This document shows positions 34,535 through 43,533 of a stretch of 64,000 bases of DNA, one piece after another. Where the stretch lies: assembly GCF_000423125.1 (NCBI RefSeq), contig NZ_AUHJ01000009.1, positions 62,001 to 126,000 on the forward strand. Reading direction: 5' to 3'. Source of the DNA: Haliea salexigens DSM 19537 (lineage in GTDB: Bacteria; Pseudomonadota; Gammaproteobacteria; Pseudomonadales; Halieaceae). The position numbers and the translations under genes were made by a program. Under the pieces are notes generated by a model, which saw only the letters and a program-made list of their open reading frames with translations, had not been told where the DNA came from and made no database searches. Positions within the stretch are counted from its first letter, which is position 1. Each line of letters begins with the position of its first letter.

Positions 34535-37069
34535 CTACTCTAGAGAGCCTGCCCCCGAGTCCAGCCAGTCAGCCAGGGTACGCAACTCAGCGGCCGTTAT
34601 AGTCACCGGATGGTCCGGGCCAAAGTCGATGTCGTTAGGATAGGTTGCATCGGTGCGGCCATCCGTGCGCTGGTTCGCAGCCTTCCAGTAAAGCAAGCTC
34701 TCGCGGGCGAACATCGAGTTGACGTACTTGCTGGTATACGGTCGCTGGATACCCCAGCGACGACGCTCGTTCTCCGACTCGCGCATCAACACCCGTCTAC
34801 CTTCCAGCACGGAGGCCTGAAACTGGTCCCACACCAGAGCGTCATAATCCATAAGCGGCAGGTCCGCGACATGGCAAGTTTGACAGCGGCGCTCAAAAAT
34901 CGGCTTGATATCACGCGCGTAGGTAGGCACGGGGCTGGATTTCAGCAGCACCTCAGCCTCGGCGGCAAACGCGAGAGAATCCTCATAGGATCTTCCGGGT
35001 TGGGAGTGCAGGTGGCAACCGGTGCATACGCGCTTTTCACCGGGGCGCAGGGATTGTGGCACTTGGTCCCGTTTGATTACCCTGCCCATACTATCTACCC
35101 CGGCCATGACGTAAGGCGTATCGCAGGGCAACTCCACCTTGAAGGATTTGTCTCCCAGCAAAGGTACATCTCCCAGCAGCCGCAATTGATTGCCAATGGA
35201 GTTCTTGAAGGCACGCGGCTCAAGCTCGTTTGGCAACACCTCCCAGAACCGGATCGCCGCCAACTCGGCGTGCGGCAGGCCATGGATTTCGCCACCGTTA
35301 TTGGCCATAGATTTATAGTTGTTGTTAAATTCATACGGCCTTGACGCGGAAGTCTCTGCGGTACCCGCATCACTGCTCGCCAACTGACAGCTACCGTCAT
35401 TTGTGGAGCGCAAACCTGGAGTATCGGGAATCGACCGGGCGGCGACCACTCTTGCACCGAATTCGTGCCACTCCTCGCGGTCCACTACCCGCACCATATC
35501 AGACATCGCGCGGGAGGGAATGCGGGTGGTGTGATACACGCCGACATCACAACCGCGTTGCTCCGGCTGATCAGCTACGCGCTCCTGAAAACTCCTTACC
35601 GAACCAGACACGTTGGTACAGAAGCCCCGACCCATCGTCAACATCAGCTGGTTACCCGGGATGCCCTCGGGATAGCCGATTTTGCCTTGGTAAAGGCCGT
35701 TCTGTTTGACAGAGGGCTCGTCATTGGACTTGGACCAGTTTGCCACATTGTAGAGTTCACGCGGCAGAAAACCGGGCAGCGCGCCCTCCACCCCGACAGG
35801 CTCGGGGCTCCAGCAGAATACATCGCCCAGCCCGAGATTGTTGCCGCGATAGTAGTTACTCACACAGATATCGCTGTTGTAGCGCTGCCCGAGAAAATGC
35901 AGCGCCTTCATTGTTTTGGTGCGCCCGGAGGCCGACGTGAAAGTATTTCTGTGCGCCCCCAGCAGTGCGTTCATATCGCCGCCACGGGCATCCATCTCCA
36001 TCACCAGCCACATGTTGTCGAGCGTGCCTGGCCAATTGATACTGCCATTGGTGCCCCCGTAGGCCAGATTGTGGCTCAGCCACTGAGAACTATAGGCAAT
36101 TCGGCCATTCTGTAAAACATACGGGTGCATCGCCGTGGTCACCTCATGCGGACTTACATTGACCGCGTTGCTCCCATCGTCATCGGCAATATAAAGCTGA
36201 GTCTCCGCTCTGTTATTGGGCGTGATCCGGTCCAGCCACGGCTCGCGGAACCTAGCACGGGAAGAGGCAAAAAGAATACGGCCATCCGGCAGCCAAGCCG
36301 GGCTGACATCAAAAACCCCCGGCTCATGCTTTAGCGGCGTAACCTTGCCAGTGGCAATGTCGAACACATGCAGACGCGCTTCGGTGGCCTCATCGAGCCG
36401 CTTGTTTGGCAGCGTTGTGCCATCCCACCAGGCGTTAGTCAGGCGTTTTCCCCGATACACGGAGAACAGGACTCGCTGACCATCAAAGGACACCATCGGA
36501 TCCAGCGGCACGCAGGGTTCATTGTGTTGAACGCAGTCGTACAGAATACGCTCAGAGCCGTCTGCCTCCCGCAAAATCAACTGACCCGGCGCATTGAATC
36601 CATCAAAAACATGACGCGAGTCCGGCAGTCGATCCCATACATCGGGACTATGCAGGATATAGGTTTCGTCATTTCTTAGCTCTACTTCATGCAGGCCGAT
36701 AGTGCGAGGCACTCGCACGTAAACAATCGCCTCATTGAGGTCGCCCTCGTAGACCGGCTCATCCTCTATGGTTGTTCGGGGGGTCAATCCGTCCGGTATT
36801 TGCGTGGGCGGCGTTTCTGGCCCGGCGACCGGCACCGCGGCAGGAGAATCGTCTTTGGGTGAGGGGGGCACTTGTTCTGCTCCGGCGCCACCGGATACTT
36901 CGCCTCCCATTCGGATCCGAACAAACTCTTCCCATATAGCAGCACCCGGGCCTGTGTACCGTTCGATGTAGATATCTTGCCCAACAGATAGGGAAGCAAA
37001 AGCAGCAAGAAGTAAAAAAACTCCTAGATTGCTAATGGAAACACTTGAACGAGTACTGCCAATACGCAT
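34535..37069 (-). CDS. Secreted beta-propeller protein with two c-type haem motifs, HzsA-like
   Basis: 844 residues from ATG 37069, which gives a clean signal peptide (SISNLGVFLLLAAFASLSVG); an ATG 17 codons earlier is in frame. The middle has PD40/TolB-type propeller repeats (FDVSPAWLPDGRILFASSRA, YVLQNGRIAYSSQWLSHNLA). Two haem-attachment motifs follow near the C-terminus, CTGCH (about 682) and CQTCH (about 729), the second in a sequence resembling the planctomycete cytochrome module (RDIKPIFERRCQTCHVADLP). The layout recalls hydrazine-synthase alpha-like proteins. The actual reaction is unknown. It would be a periplasmic redox or carbohydrate-binding protein, odd next to an EPS operon. Confidence 0.7.
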   Translation of the reverse strand: MRIGSTRSSVSISNLGVFLLLAAFASLSVGQDIYIERYTGPGAAIWEEFVRIRMGGEVSGGAGAEQVPPSPKDDSPAAVPVAGPETPPTQIPDGLTPRTTIEDEPVYEGDLNEAIVYVRVPRTIGLHEVELRNDETYILHSPDVWDRLPDSRHVFDGFNAPGQLILREADGSERILYDCVQHNEPCVPLDPMVSFDGQRVLFSVYRGKRLTNAWWDGTTLPNKRLDEATEARLHVFDIATGKVTPLKHEPGVFDVSPAWLPDGRILFASSRARFREPWLDRITPNNRAETQLYIADDDGSNAVNVSPHEVTTAMHPYVLQNGRIAYSSQWLSHNLAYGGTNGSINWPGTLDNMWLVMEMDARGGDMNALLGAHRNTFTSASGRTKTMKALHFLGQRYNSDICVSNYYRGNNLGLGDVFCWSPEPVGVEGALPGFLPRELYNVANWSKSNDEPSVKQNGLYQGKIGYPEGIPGNQLMLTMGRGFCTNVSGSVRSFQERVADQPEQRGCDVGVYHTTRIPSRAMSDMVRVVDREEWHEFGARVVAARSIPDTPGLRSTNDGSCQLASSDAGTAETSASRPYEFNNNYKSMANNGGEIHGLPHAELAAIRFWEVLPNELEPRAFKNSIGNQLRLLGDVPLLGDKSFKVELPCDTPYVMAGVDSMGRVIKRDQVPQSLRPGEKRVCTGCHLHSQPGRSYEDSLAFAAEAEVLLKSSPVPTYARDIKPIFERRCQTCHVADLPLMDYDALVWDQFQASVLEGRRVLMRESENERRRWGIQRPYTSKYVNSMFARESLLYWKAANQRTDGRTDATYPNDIDFGPDHPVTITAAELRTLADWLDSGAGSLE

Positions 37070-37201
37070 GCTGAACTCTGTCTCGTAGCCGGGTAGTGGG
37101 GCGCTGAAGCTATTCCGCATCAGGCGATGTTCACATTGAAGGATAGCCTAAAAGGCACTCCACTACGAACCCGCTACGCCAGCGGGAAAGGAGAAATTTG
37201 C

Positions 37202-38170
37202 TCAGCTCTCAGCAGTCTGGCGCATGTTCAGAGCCATACGCAGCAGGTATTTGGGAGCAGATGTATCCCACGGGGTAAAACGCGGCAACTGCAATACGTC
37301 AGTAGCGGAGGACGATACCCCCCAGTTTGTGGCCACAGCCACTTCAAACCCGGCCTCCCTGACTAACGACACATGCTCATCACTATAGTCTTTTTCTCTG
37401 CGCCCATTGGGGTACGCGAAGACGCGCAGGGGCGCGTCTAACAGCGCTTCCAGCTGAGCCTTGCCACTCTGGATCTGTTCCCGCGCTTGTTCCAATGTAA
37501 GTTTGGTCAAAATCGGATGCGATACTGTATGCCCCCCGATTTCCACGCCATTGTGGTGCAGGGTACGCAATTGCGACGAGGTCAGCATCAAATGATCTGG
37601 CAACGGACCCACTCGGGCGGCAACACAACTGGCGATTTCATCGCGCCGCCCCGTGGGGAGGTACTTCCCCTCACGAATGATCGCATAGGCGGCTTTTCGC
37701 CGCTGTTCTTGGCTGCTCGTGTCATATCGTGGAAAATCGATCTCTGTCAGGTCCAGAACCGGCTGGTCGTAAACTCTCAAAGACTCCACTATCGTGTCGT
37801 TCCACATGCGCCCGCCGTTAAGGTAACCACTAGCCACGAACACCGTGGCCGACAAGCCATAGCGCTGCAGCACTGGCAAGGCGACGGTGGCATTGTCGGC
37901 ATAACCATCGTCAAAAGTGACACAAGCCGCGCGCGGTGGTAAACACCCTGCGTGCAATCTACGCACTGCCTCGTTCAGAGGCAGTACGTTGAAGTGACGA
38001 CTCAGCAGTTGCATCTGCCAGCCAAACTCCTCCGCCGTTGGCTCCGCAGGCCGCATCCAGTCGCGTTCAGGCAGTACCCGGTGATATATCAGTATCGACA
38101 GACGCTGATGACCTGCGAGCCCAGCAAGCGAAAGCCCTACACGGAAAGCGAGCTGTTGCCAGTTAGCCAC
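37202..38170 (-). CDS. Polysaccharide deacetylase (NodB type)
   Basis: 322 residues from a GTG, overlapping the flippase stop by eight bases. NodB motifs: AACVTFDDGYADNATVALPV (motif 1), EIGGHTVSHPILTKLT (motif 2) and VFAYPNGRREKDYS (motif 3). Its N-terminus LSILIYHRVLPERDWMRPAE is a normal start for the family. No signal peptide is evident. It is the last gene of the EPS operon, and the third NodB-type enzyme in the window after 29468 and 51779. Probably removes an acetyl group from a sugar of the EPS. Confidence 0.85.
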   Translation of the reverse strand: MANWQQLAFRVGLSLAGLAGHQRLSILIYHRVLPERDWMRPAEPTAEEFGWQMQLLSRHFNVLPLNEAVRRLHAGCLPPRAACVTFDDGYADNATVALPVLQRYGLSATVFVASGYLNGGRMWNDTIVESLRVYDQPVLDLTEIDFPRYDTSSQEQRRKAAYAIIREGKYLPTGRRDEIASCVAARVGPLPDHLMLTSSQLRTLHHNGVEIGGHTVSHPILTKLTLEQAREQIQSGKAQLEALLDAPLRVFAYPNGRREKDYSDEHVSLVREAGFEVAVATNWGVSSSATDVLQLPRFTPWDTSAPKYLLRMALNMRQTAES

Positions 38171-39689
38171 GGGGGCTGTCCCCCGGCAACAGAACCCTCA
38201 ATAAGCCGGTTCGCGCATGCACAAGCCTTACCAACTGCAGCTCCGGCCCTTCCGGACGGGACTCCAGTAACCACAAAAAGCCCAACACCAGAAAGAAGCA
38301 GATACCGCCTACGGCCACAGCGGCAAACAGCTGGGCCAATTGCCAGGGCATAGGTTCCGCGGCCCAGTGTGTGGGAAACATCCCGTTTACCAACAGAAAC
38401 ATGGCCAAGGCCGCCAGCCCCGGCTTGTACAGAATGTAAACTACCCGCCTCAAACCCAGAGCCATGTTGCGGCGCAGAACCATGTAGGCCACCACCAGCA
38501 CAAGAGACAGGGTGGCAAAGGTCGCGTACGCCACACCGAGTACGCCGTAGATTGGCAAGAACAGGTTCAAAAATATCACCATCAAAGTCAGACGCACAAC
38601 AATGATTGATGTGGCCCAGCGAATGCGGCCCAGCGCTATCAACACATTATTGGTACTGGACATCATAATCATTAACAATGTCGCCAGTGCCAACCATTGG
38701 ACCAGCGGTACTATATGGAGCCACTTTGCACCCAGTAAGGTCGGCACCAACAGATGCGCAACCGAGAAGATACCGACTGCCATGACGAAGCCTAGAATCA
38801 TCAAGGCACCCATCACATCACAGAAAACGTTCAACAATCGTGCCGGGTCCTTGTTAACTCTGGAATAGCCTGGGAACGCGGCGCGATTGATTGGTTCAGC
38901 CAACTCACGCAACAACTGGCCAGTCTCTTTCGACATCGACAGAGAACCCACCGCGGAAACCCCTGCCACACGCGATACCATGAAATTTTCAATATGCCGG
39001 TTGAAGAAATTGAGAATATTGTTCACCTGCAGCCAGGCGGAAAACGAAAACAACTCACGCCAGAAATCGAGGCGGAACCGGGGGCGGAAAGGCTGCATGA
39101 CATAACTGAGCAACACCAGCATCAGCGATGTAGACAACAACCCATACAACATCGCCCAATAACTTCTGAGTATAAATGCTAGCGGGATAGCGACAAAAAA
39201 CCCTGTCAGCTTGATAGAGAGCTGGAAGCGAAATTCCCTGTCAAAGGTCATGTGTTTTTGGAAATTTATTATGGCAACGTTCTTGACCCCATCGATCAAG
39301 AACAGAAGACACATGAAGCGCAGCACCGAGACCAGTCCAGGCTCTTTGAGCAGTTCAGCGGCCAACGGAGCAAACAGATAAAGCAGGCAGGAACTGACCA
39401 GCGAAAACAAAAAATGCAAGGTCCAGGCGGTATGGTAGTGAAGGTCGGTGGCGTCCTGATTCTGAATCAGCGCAGTACCGAAGCCGAATGCCCTGATCAG
39501 TTCTACAAAGGCATAGACCGACATCGCCAGGGCATAAATGCCAAAATCTGATGGCGTCAGCAGGCGCGCAAGAATCAGGGTGCTGACCACGCTAATGGAG
39601 CGACTGACCAGTCGAATAGACATGGTCCATACCGCTCCCTTGGCAATTGACTTGCCCACCCCACGCCGTGTGTGTGTTGACTCACCCAC
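38163..39689 (-). CDS. Wzx-like lipopolysaccharide/EPS flippase (MOP superfamily)
   Basis: 508 residues with about 12 to 14 membrane helices (for example LHFLFSLVSSCLLYLFAPLA, ALMILGFVMAVGIFSVAHLL). The N-terminus GVGKSIAKGAVWTMSIRLVS and LLTPSDFGIYALAMSVYAFV are typical of the polysaccharide transporter branch. It should flip the lipid-linked repeat unit to the periplasmic face, where the O-ligase-like protein and the chain-length protein act. Its start overlaps the upstream O-ligase stop by eight bases; the last 18 codons are basic and rich in loops. Confidence 0.9.
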   Translation of the reverse strand: MGESTHTRRGVGKSIAKGAVWTMSIRLVSRSISVVSTLILARLLTPSDFGIYALAMSVYAFVELIRAFGFGTALIQNQDATDLHYHTAWTLHFLFSLVSSCLLYLFAPLAAELLKEPGLVSVLRFMCLLFLIDGVKNVAIINFQKHMTFDREFRFQLSIKLTGFFVAIPLAFILRSYWAMLYGLLSTSLMLVLLSYVMQPFRPRFRLDFWRELFSFSAWLQVNNILNFFNRHIENFMVSRVAGVSAVGSLSMSKETGQLLRELAEPINRAAFPGYSRVNKDPARLLNVFCDVMGALMILGFVMAVGIFSVAHLLVPTLLGAKWLHIVPLVQWLALATLLMIMMSSTNNVLIALGRIRWATSIIVVRLTLMVIFLNLFLPIYGVLGVAYATFATLSLVLVVAYMVLRRNMALGLRRVVYILYKPGLAALAMFLLVNGMFPTHWAAEPMPWQLAQLFAAVAVGGICFFLVLGFLWLLESRPEGPELQLVRLVHARTGLLRVLLPGDSPRG

Positions 39690-41007
39690 GGCTGTGTTGC
39701 TCCCGCGTCAGATCCCGTCCCAAACCGAGTAGCGACTGCCGCTGCAGTGTCATTACCGCGATGATGCCCAGAACGGCATACAGCAGGTCGAAATAGGCGA
39801 GGCTTACATTGGCGCCAGTAATGCCGTAACCGACTAGCGACAAGGTCAGTGCATTGGCTAGCTGCCGGTACCAAAGTACCCCGTGTTCCTTACCGAGGTC
39901 CGCGTTCTTCATACTACTAAACAGCGCCAACGCGAGAAACATTAGGAAAATGAAAAGCCCCGGGAAGCCGTGATCCCCCAGTACCTGAAAATAAATATTA
40001 TGGGCCGCCTTGGAGCCACTGTGTGGCGGGATTGGAGGCGTCGCCACCGGCGAAAAACCCGGTGTCTCAGGGGCGTAATAGCTCCATAGATTTGGATCCA
40101 GCACCGAGCGGAACCCGCCACCGGTCAAAGGGTGATCCAGCGCTATCAACGTCGATATTTTCCATGCCCAGAGCCGGCCAATAAAGGAGCTGTCTTCCTC
40201 GACGGCGGTCGCAATTGTCGCCTGCCGCTCACGCCAGTCTTCCGGCGCACTCTGATACAGCACAGGTAGCATTGAAAACGCCAGCAAAACCAGCACCCCC
40301 TTGTGTCGTGACTTCAACCAGAAGGCGAACGCCAGAATAGCCAAGCCTATAAAGCCTCCGCGCGAGCCGGTTCCAACGATACTGATAATGTTCAAGCCCA
40401 CCATTCCCAAAAGGCCCATTCTGACCATCTTGTGCTCCGTGACCTGAACAAGATAAACGATGAGGGGTATGCACATATTGATAGCCACTGCCAGATCGTT
40501 GCGATCCGCGATAATCCCTGCCCTGCCAACAATTCTGTGGCCACCACCAGAAAGTATGAACTTTACCGCCTCCATCGCCGCATAGGCTGATATCCCTAAA
40601 ACGATAGTCCACACCAGTACATCAATATGCAGCCTCTTGCGAATTATCAGAGTGATAAAGAAAAACAACAGCAGAACTTTGACAAACTGGTTCCAGTACG
40701 CCCAAACATTCTGAGGGTTGGAGTTCAAGTTGAATAGCGTACTCATAAGTGTCCAGAAACCAAACGCCAGTATCCAGAACCCAATGGCGTTCAGACGGAA
40801 CTCCTTGTGCTTCTCAACGAAGAGATAAGACAGCATCGTCACCAACACAATGGTCAGGTTCAACCTGAAGCTTTGGGAAAACCCGAACGCCCAGTTAACC
40901 GGCGCAATCAGCGCTATCCACGTCCAAGCTGCCACGCCAATATAGGGCCGCCGGAAGGAGTAGTAGATGGCCACAAAAAGAAAGCCCACCAACAACAGAT
41001 CGCGCAT
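39682..41007 (-). CDS. Exosortase A system-associated O-antigen-ligase-like protein
   Basis: 441 residues from ATG 41007, the usual MRDLLLVGFLF beginning of this family, preceded by AGGA within the small upstream frame. Around 10 to 12 membrane helices surround a long periplasmic loop (about 270-340, with HSGSKAAHNIYFQVLGDHGF). The conserved residues of the family are in SIVGTGSRGGFIGLAILAFA and RRPYIGVAAWTWIALIAPV. Members are Wzy/WaaL-like: they polymerise or ligate lipid-linked glycans at the outer face of the inner membrane. The product is part of the EPS polymer or its transfer to PEP-CTERM proteins, still open. Confidence 0.9.
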   Translation of the reverse strand: MRDLLLVGFLFVAIYYSFRRPYIGVAAWTWIALIAPVNWAFGFSQSFRLNLTIVLVTMLSYLFVEKHKEFRLNAIGFWILAFGFWTLMSTLFNLNSNPQNVWAYWNQFVKVLLLFFFITLIIRKRLHIDVLVWTIVLGISAYAAMEAVKFILSGGGHRIVGRAGIIADRNDLAVAINMCIPLIVYLVQVTEHKMVRMGLLGMVGLNIISIVGTGSRGGFIGLAILAFAFWLKSRHKGVLVLLAFSMLPVLYQSAPEDWRERQATIATAVEEDSSFIGRLWAWKISTLIALDHPLTGGGFRSVLDPNLWSYYAPETPGFSPVATPPIPPHSGSKAAHNIYFQVLGDHGFPGLFIFLMFLALALFSSMKNADLGKEHGVLWYRQLANALTLSLVGYGITGANVSLAYFDLLYAVLGIIAVMTLQRQSLLGLGRDLTREQHSRG

Positions 41008-41090
41008 CAGTCGTCGTCCTGCCGATCGGCCCAGGAAAACAGGTAGCAGACGCATACAACGACAAGCAGCAAGAAGAGGCTGTCGATCAT
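41007..41090 (-). CDS. 27-residue membrane microprotein, coupled on both sides
   Basis: ATG at 41090 overlaps the stop of the upstream ligase-like gene (ATGA). The frame's own TGA overlaps the ATG of the O-ligase-like gene (TGATG), so the frame exactly fills the space between them. The product has a short acidic start (MIDSL), one hydrophobic helix (FLLLVVVCVCYLFSW) with two cysteines and a charged end (ADRQDDD): a single-span membrane peptide. The TGATG coupling could by itself be why the frame exists, to control O-ligase translation. A partner of the O-ligase or polymerase is the other reading. Frame conservation in related loci would be needed to decide. Confidence 0.55.
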   Translation of the reverse strand: MIDSLFLLLVVVCVCYLFSWADRQDDD

Positions 41091-42439
41091 TGGTGCGACA
41101 CCCGGCTGAGGACGTAGCGAAATTTACCGGACTTCTCGCGTGGAATCTCTTCGCAGGCGTCTATCTCTATTTCAACCGACTCACCCAATCGCGCACGCAG
41201 CCCCGATTCGATCTCCACTCTCATTGCTTGCGTCAACGTATCCCGTGGTACCACCTCTACCCGTGTCCGCTCCAACGACTCCTGCACAATCCGAAAATTT
41301 GCAACACCGGGCATATCCCTCAGCACATAAATGAGTGCAAGGCCATGCAGAATCGTGCCATCCGCCGCGGTGACGAAATCCGTCGTGCGCCCCTCCACGC
41401 TGGCCAATACCGGAAGGCCACGACCACATTTGCAGGTATCGCTCGCCAGCACCCCAACGTCACCCGTTCTATAGCGCACAAACGGAAACTCACTGGTGTA
41501 CAGGTGGGTGACCACAATCTCGCCGCTTTCACCTGCGGGCAGTACATTGCCATCCGCATCGACGATCTCCACCACCATGTCCTCGGCGGTAATATGCAGG
41601 CTACCTTCCGGGCAGGCGTGGGCAATAAAACCCGCGTCGCGACCGCCATAGCCGTTGGCGACGGGGCAGCCGAACGCTCGCTCGATGACCATCCGCTGGT
41701 GGTCGTACAGCCTCTCGGAGGTTACGAAGGCCACTTTTATACCAAGCGCATCCACTGCGATATCATGCTCCAGAGCGAACTGAGCGATCAGCGCGAGAGA
41801 CGACGGGTAACCAAACAGCATCGCCGGACGGCGCGCCACGATACGCTCCACAAAGCGCTGCAGATTCTCCTGCGACATCTCGAAGGCTGACAATAGCTCG
41901 GTGCGAAACAGCGCGTCACGCGCAAGCCGCACCCGGTCTTGCGCGCCAAGCTCAATCGGAGAACCCCACACTACGATTTCGGGGTCACCGATATCCACAC
42001 CCCACCAACGGGTAGCCCGGCGCTTGGCAGCCACATCGTGGCTTACACGTTCGTTGCCCAGATAGAATATCAGCGGTTCGCCGCTGGAGCCGCCGGTATT
42101 GAAGCGCTTGAGCCCTTTTGCGCCCGGTGCCTTGAGATCATCCGTATGCGCTCGAATCGTCGCCTTGTCGAGCAGCGGCAGGCGTTGCAGGTCAGCAATG
42201 GAGGTAACGCTTTCAGGCTGGAAGGCCAGTTCGTTGAACAACTTGCTGTAGTACGGCACCGTGCGGCCAATCCTGGACAGGAAGCGTTGCAGGTTTTCCA
42301 ACTGCAGTGCCAGCACTTCATCCTGCGGTAGCCACTGCGATGTGTTCAGCGCGCGATGCACAGCGACCGTGTCATGCCCCTTGAGCTTCTCGTGCAACGG
42401 GAAGAGCACGTTAGCCACCAGCTGTTGATACACGCTCAC
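41087..42439 (-). CDS. CapK/PaaK-like adenylate-forming enzyme
   Basis: 450 residues. GTG 42439 overlaps the stop of the glycosyltransferase gene (GTGA), and the frame continues further up only inside that gene. ANL-type motifs: GLKRFNTGGSSGEPLIFYLG (ATP loop), GYGGRDAGFIAHACPEGSLH, then SGEIVVTHLYTSEFPFVRYR with TGDVG as the hinge region. A cysteine pair (CKCG) and a catalytic-lysine-like PREKSGKFRYVL follow. CapK-like enzymes in capsule loci activate a carboxylate by adenylation. This is the second such gene in the window (the other at 13827) and is inside the core operon, so it more directly concerns EPS modification. Substrate unknown. Confidence 0.75.
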   Translation of the reverse strand: MSVYQQLVANVLFPLHEKLKGHDTVAVHRALNTSQWLPQDEVLALQLENLQRFLSRIGRTVPYYSKLFNELAFQPESVTSIADLQRLPLLDKATIRAHTDDLKAPGAKGLKRFNTGGSSGEPLIFYLGNERVSHDVAAKRRATRWWGVDIGDPEIVVWGSPIELGAQDRVRLARDALFRTELLSAFEMSQENLQRFVERIVARRPAMLFGYPSSLALIAQFALEHDIAVDALGIKVAFVTSERLYDHQRMVIERAFGCPVANGYGGRDAGFIAHACPEGSLHITAEDMVVEIVDADGNVLPAGESGEIVVTHLYTSEFPFVRYRTGDVGVLASDTCKCGRGLPVLASVEGRTTDFVTAADGTILHGLALIYVLRDMPGVANFRIVQESLERTRVEVVPRDTLTQAMRVEIESGLRARLGESVEIEIDACEEIPREKSGKFRYVLSRVSHQ

Positions 42440-43533
42440 GCTGCCTCCACCCGCTTTTTCCCTGCCACTTCGGCATAGGCCGCCAACCACTGCGCGCGAA
42501 CCTGCGGCCAGGCGTACTGAGCGACCTCTGCAAGCCCCTGTCGGCGCAAAGCTGTGCGTAAAACCGCGTCTTCCTGCAAGCGACATATCGCGGCTGCCAT
42601 TGCGGCCGGCTCATTGGCTGCCACCAGCAGGGCGGTTTCCTCGTGACGCACTATGTAGGGCACACCGCCCACCGCCGTGGAGATAACAGGCACCCCACAA
42701 GCCAGTGCCTCGATAACCGAATTGGGCATATTGTCCACCGTGGTCGGATTCAACATGGCATCCGCCGTGGCGTACAGATCGACAATACCCGGCCGATCCA
42801 GGCGCCCGGTGAACTCCACGGCATGACTGATTCCCAGCACACTCGCCTGATTGCGCAGCTCGCCTTCCTGCGGGCCACTCCCGGCAATGCGCAGACGGGT
42901 ACGGGGCATGGACGTGAGCGTTTCTGCCAGTGCCCGCAGTGCGGTGCCAATGCCATAGATCGGCTCCAGATTCCGGGTGATTACCAGAGTAAACGGTGTG
43001 CCGTCAGTCGGTGGTAACGACGAGGGACGGAATACATTGAGATCAACAATATTGGGGATCACCCGCGTTGCTTGCCCGAATTCACTGAACACTGCCTGCA
43101 AGTAACCGGAGGGCACCACCACCAGAGTGGCCCTGCGCAGCGAGGGCTGCACCCGGCGCCAGGCACGCTCGAAGTAGCTACCCGCCTCTCCGCCGCGATA
43201 GTTGACGATCACCGGGCAGCGCCGCAAGGGCGCCAGCCACAGCACCGGTGCGGCAAATAGCTGCCAGGACCAGCCCGAATTGGCCATCAAGTGAATAACA
43301 TCAGCCTTCCCAGCCAGGCGCCATACCGCCCAGAGGTAGGGAAACAGCCGAAACAAGGCGCGCAGGCCGGGCACATGTGCCACCCACGCCGGCCGGTAGG
43401 GTGCATTGGTTGCAACCTGCGTCACCTGCAGCCCCTCTTCGCGCAAGAGCCTGGCGAGCTGCTCGGTCTGCATGGCCATGCCGCCATTGGGTGGCGGCGC
43501 GGGACCAATCAGGCCCAGGTGCAACGCGCTCAC
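42436..43533 (-). CDS. Family 4 glycosyltransferase
   Basis: 365 residues from a GTG overlapping the upstream stop. GT-B fold: N-terminal LGLIGPAPPPNGGMAMQTEQ with the glycine-rich loop, VIHLMANSG, and the C-terminal nucleotide-sugar site with LVITRNLEPIYGIGTALRAL, GSGPQEGELRNQA and NSVIEALACGVPVISTAVGG (the E-x7-E region). Adds a sugar in the building of the repeat unit on the cytoplasmic side of the inner membrane. The donor is not known. Confidence 0.85.
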   Translation of the reverse strand: MSALHLGLIGPAPPPNGGMAMQTEQLARLLREEGLQVTQVATNAPYRPAWVAHVPGLRALFRLFPYLWAVWRLAGKADVIHLMANSGWSWQLFAAPVLWLAPLRRCPVIVNYRGGEAGSYFERAWRRVQPSLRRATLVVVPSGYLQAVFSEFGQATRVIPNIVDLNVFRPSSLPPTDGTPFTLVITRNLEPIYGIGTALRALAETLTSMPRTRLRIAGSGPQEGELRNQASVLGISHAVEFTGRLDRPGIVDLYATADAMLNPTTVDNMPNSVIEALACGVPVISTAVGGVPYIVRHEETALLVAANEPAAMAAAICRLQEDAVLRTALRRQGLAEVAQYAWPQVRAQWLAAYAEVAGKKRVEAA

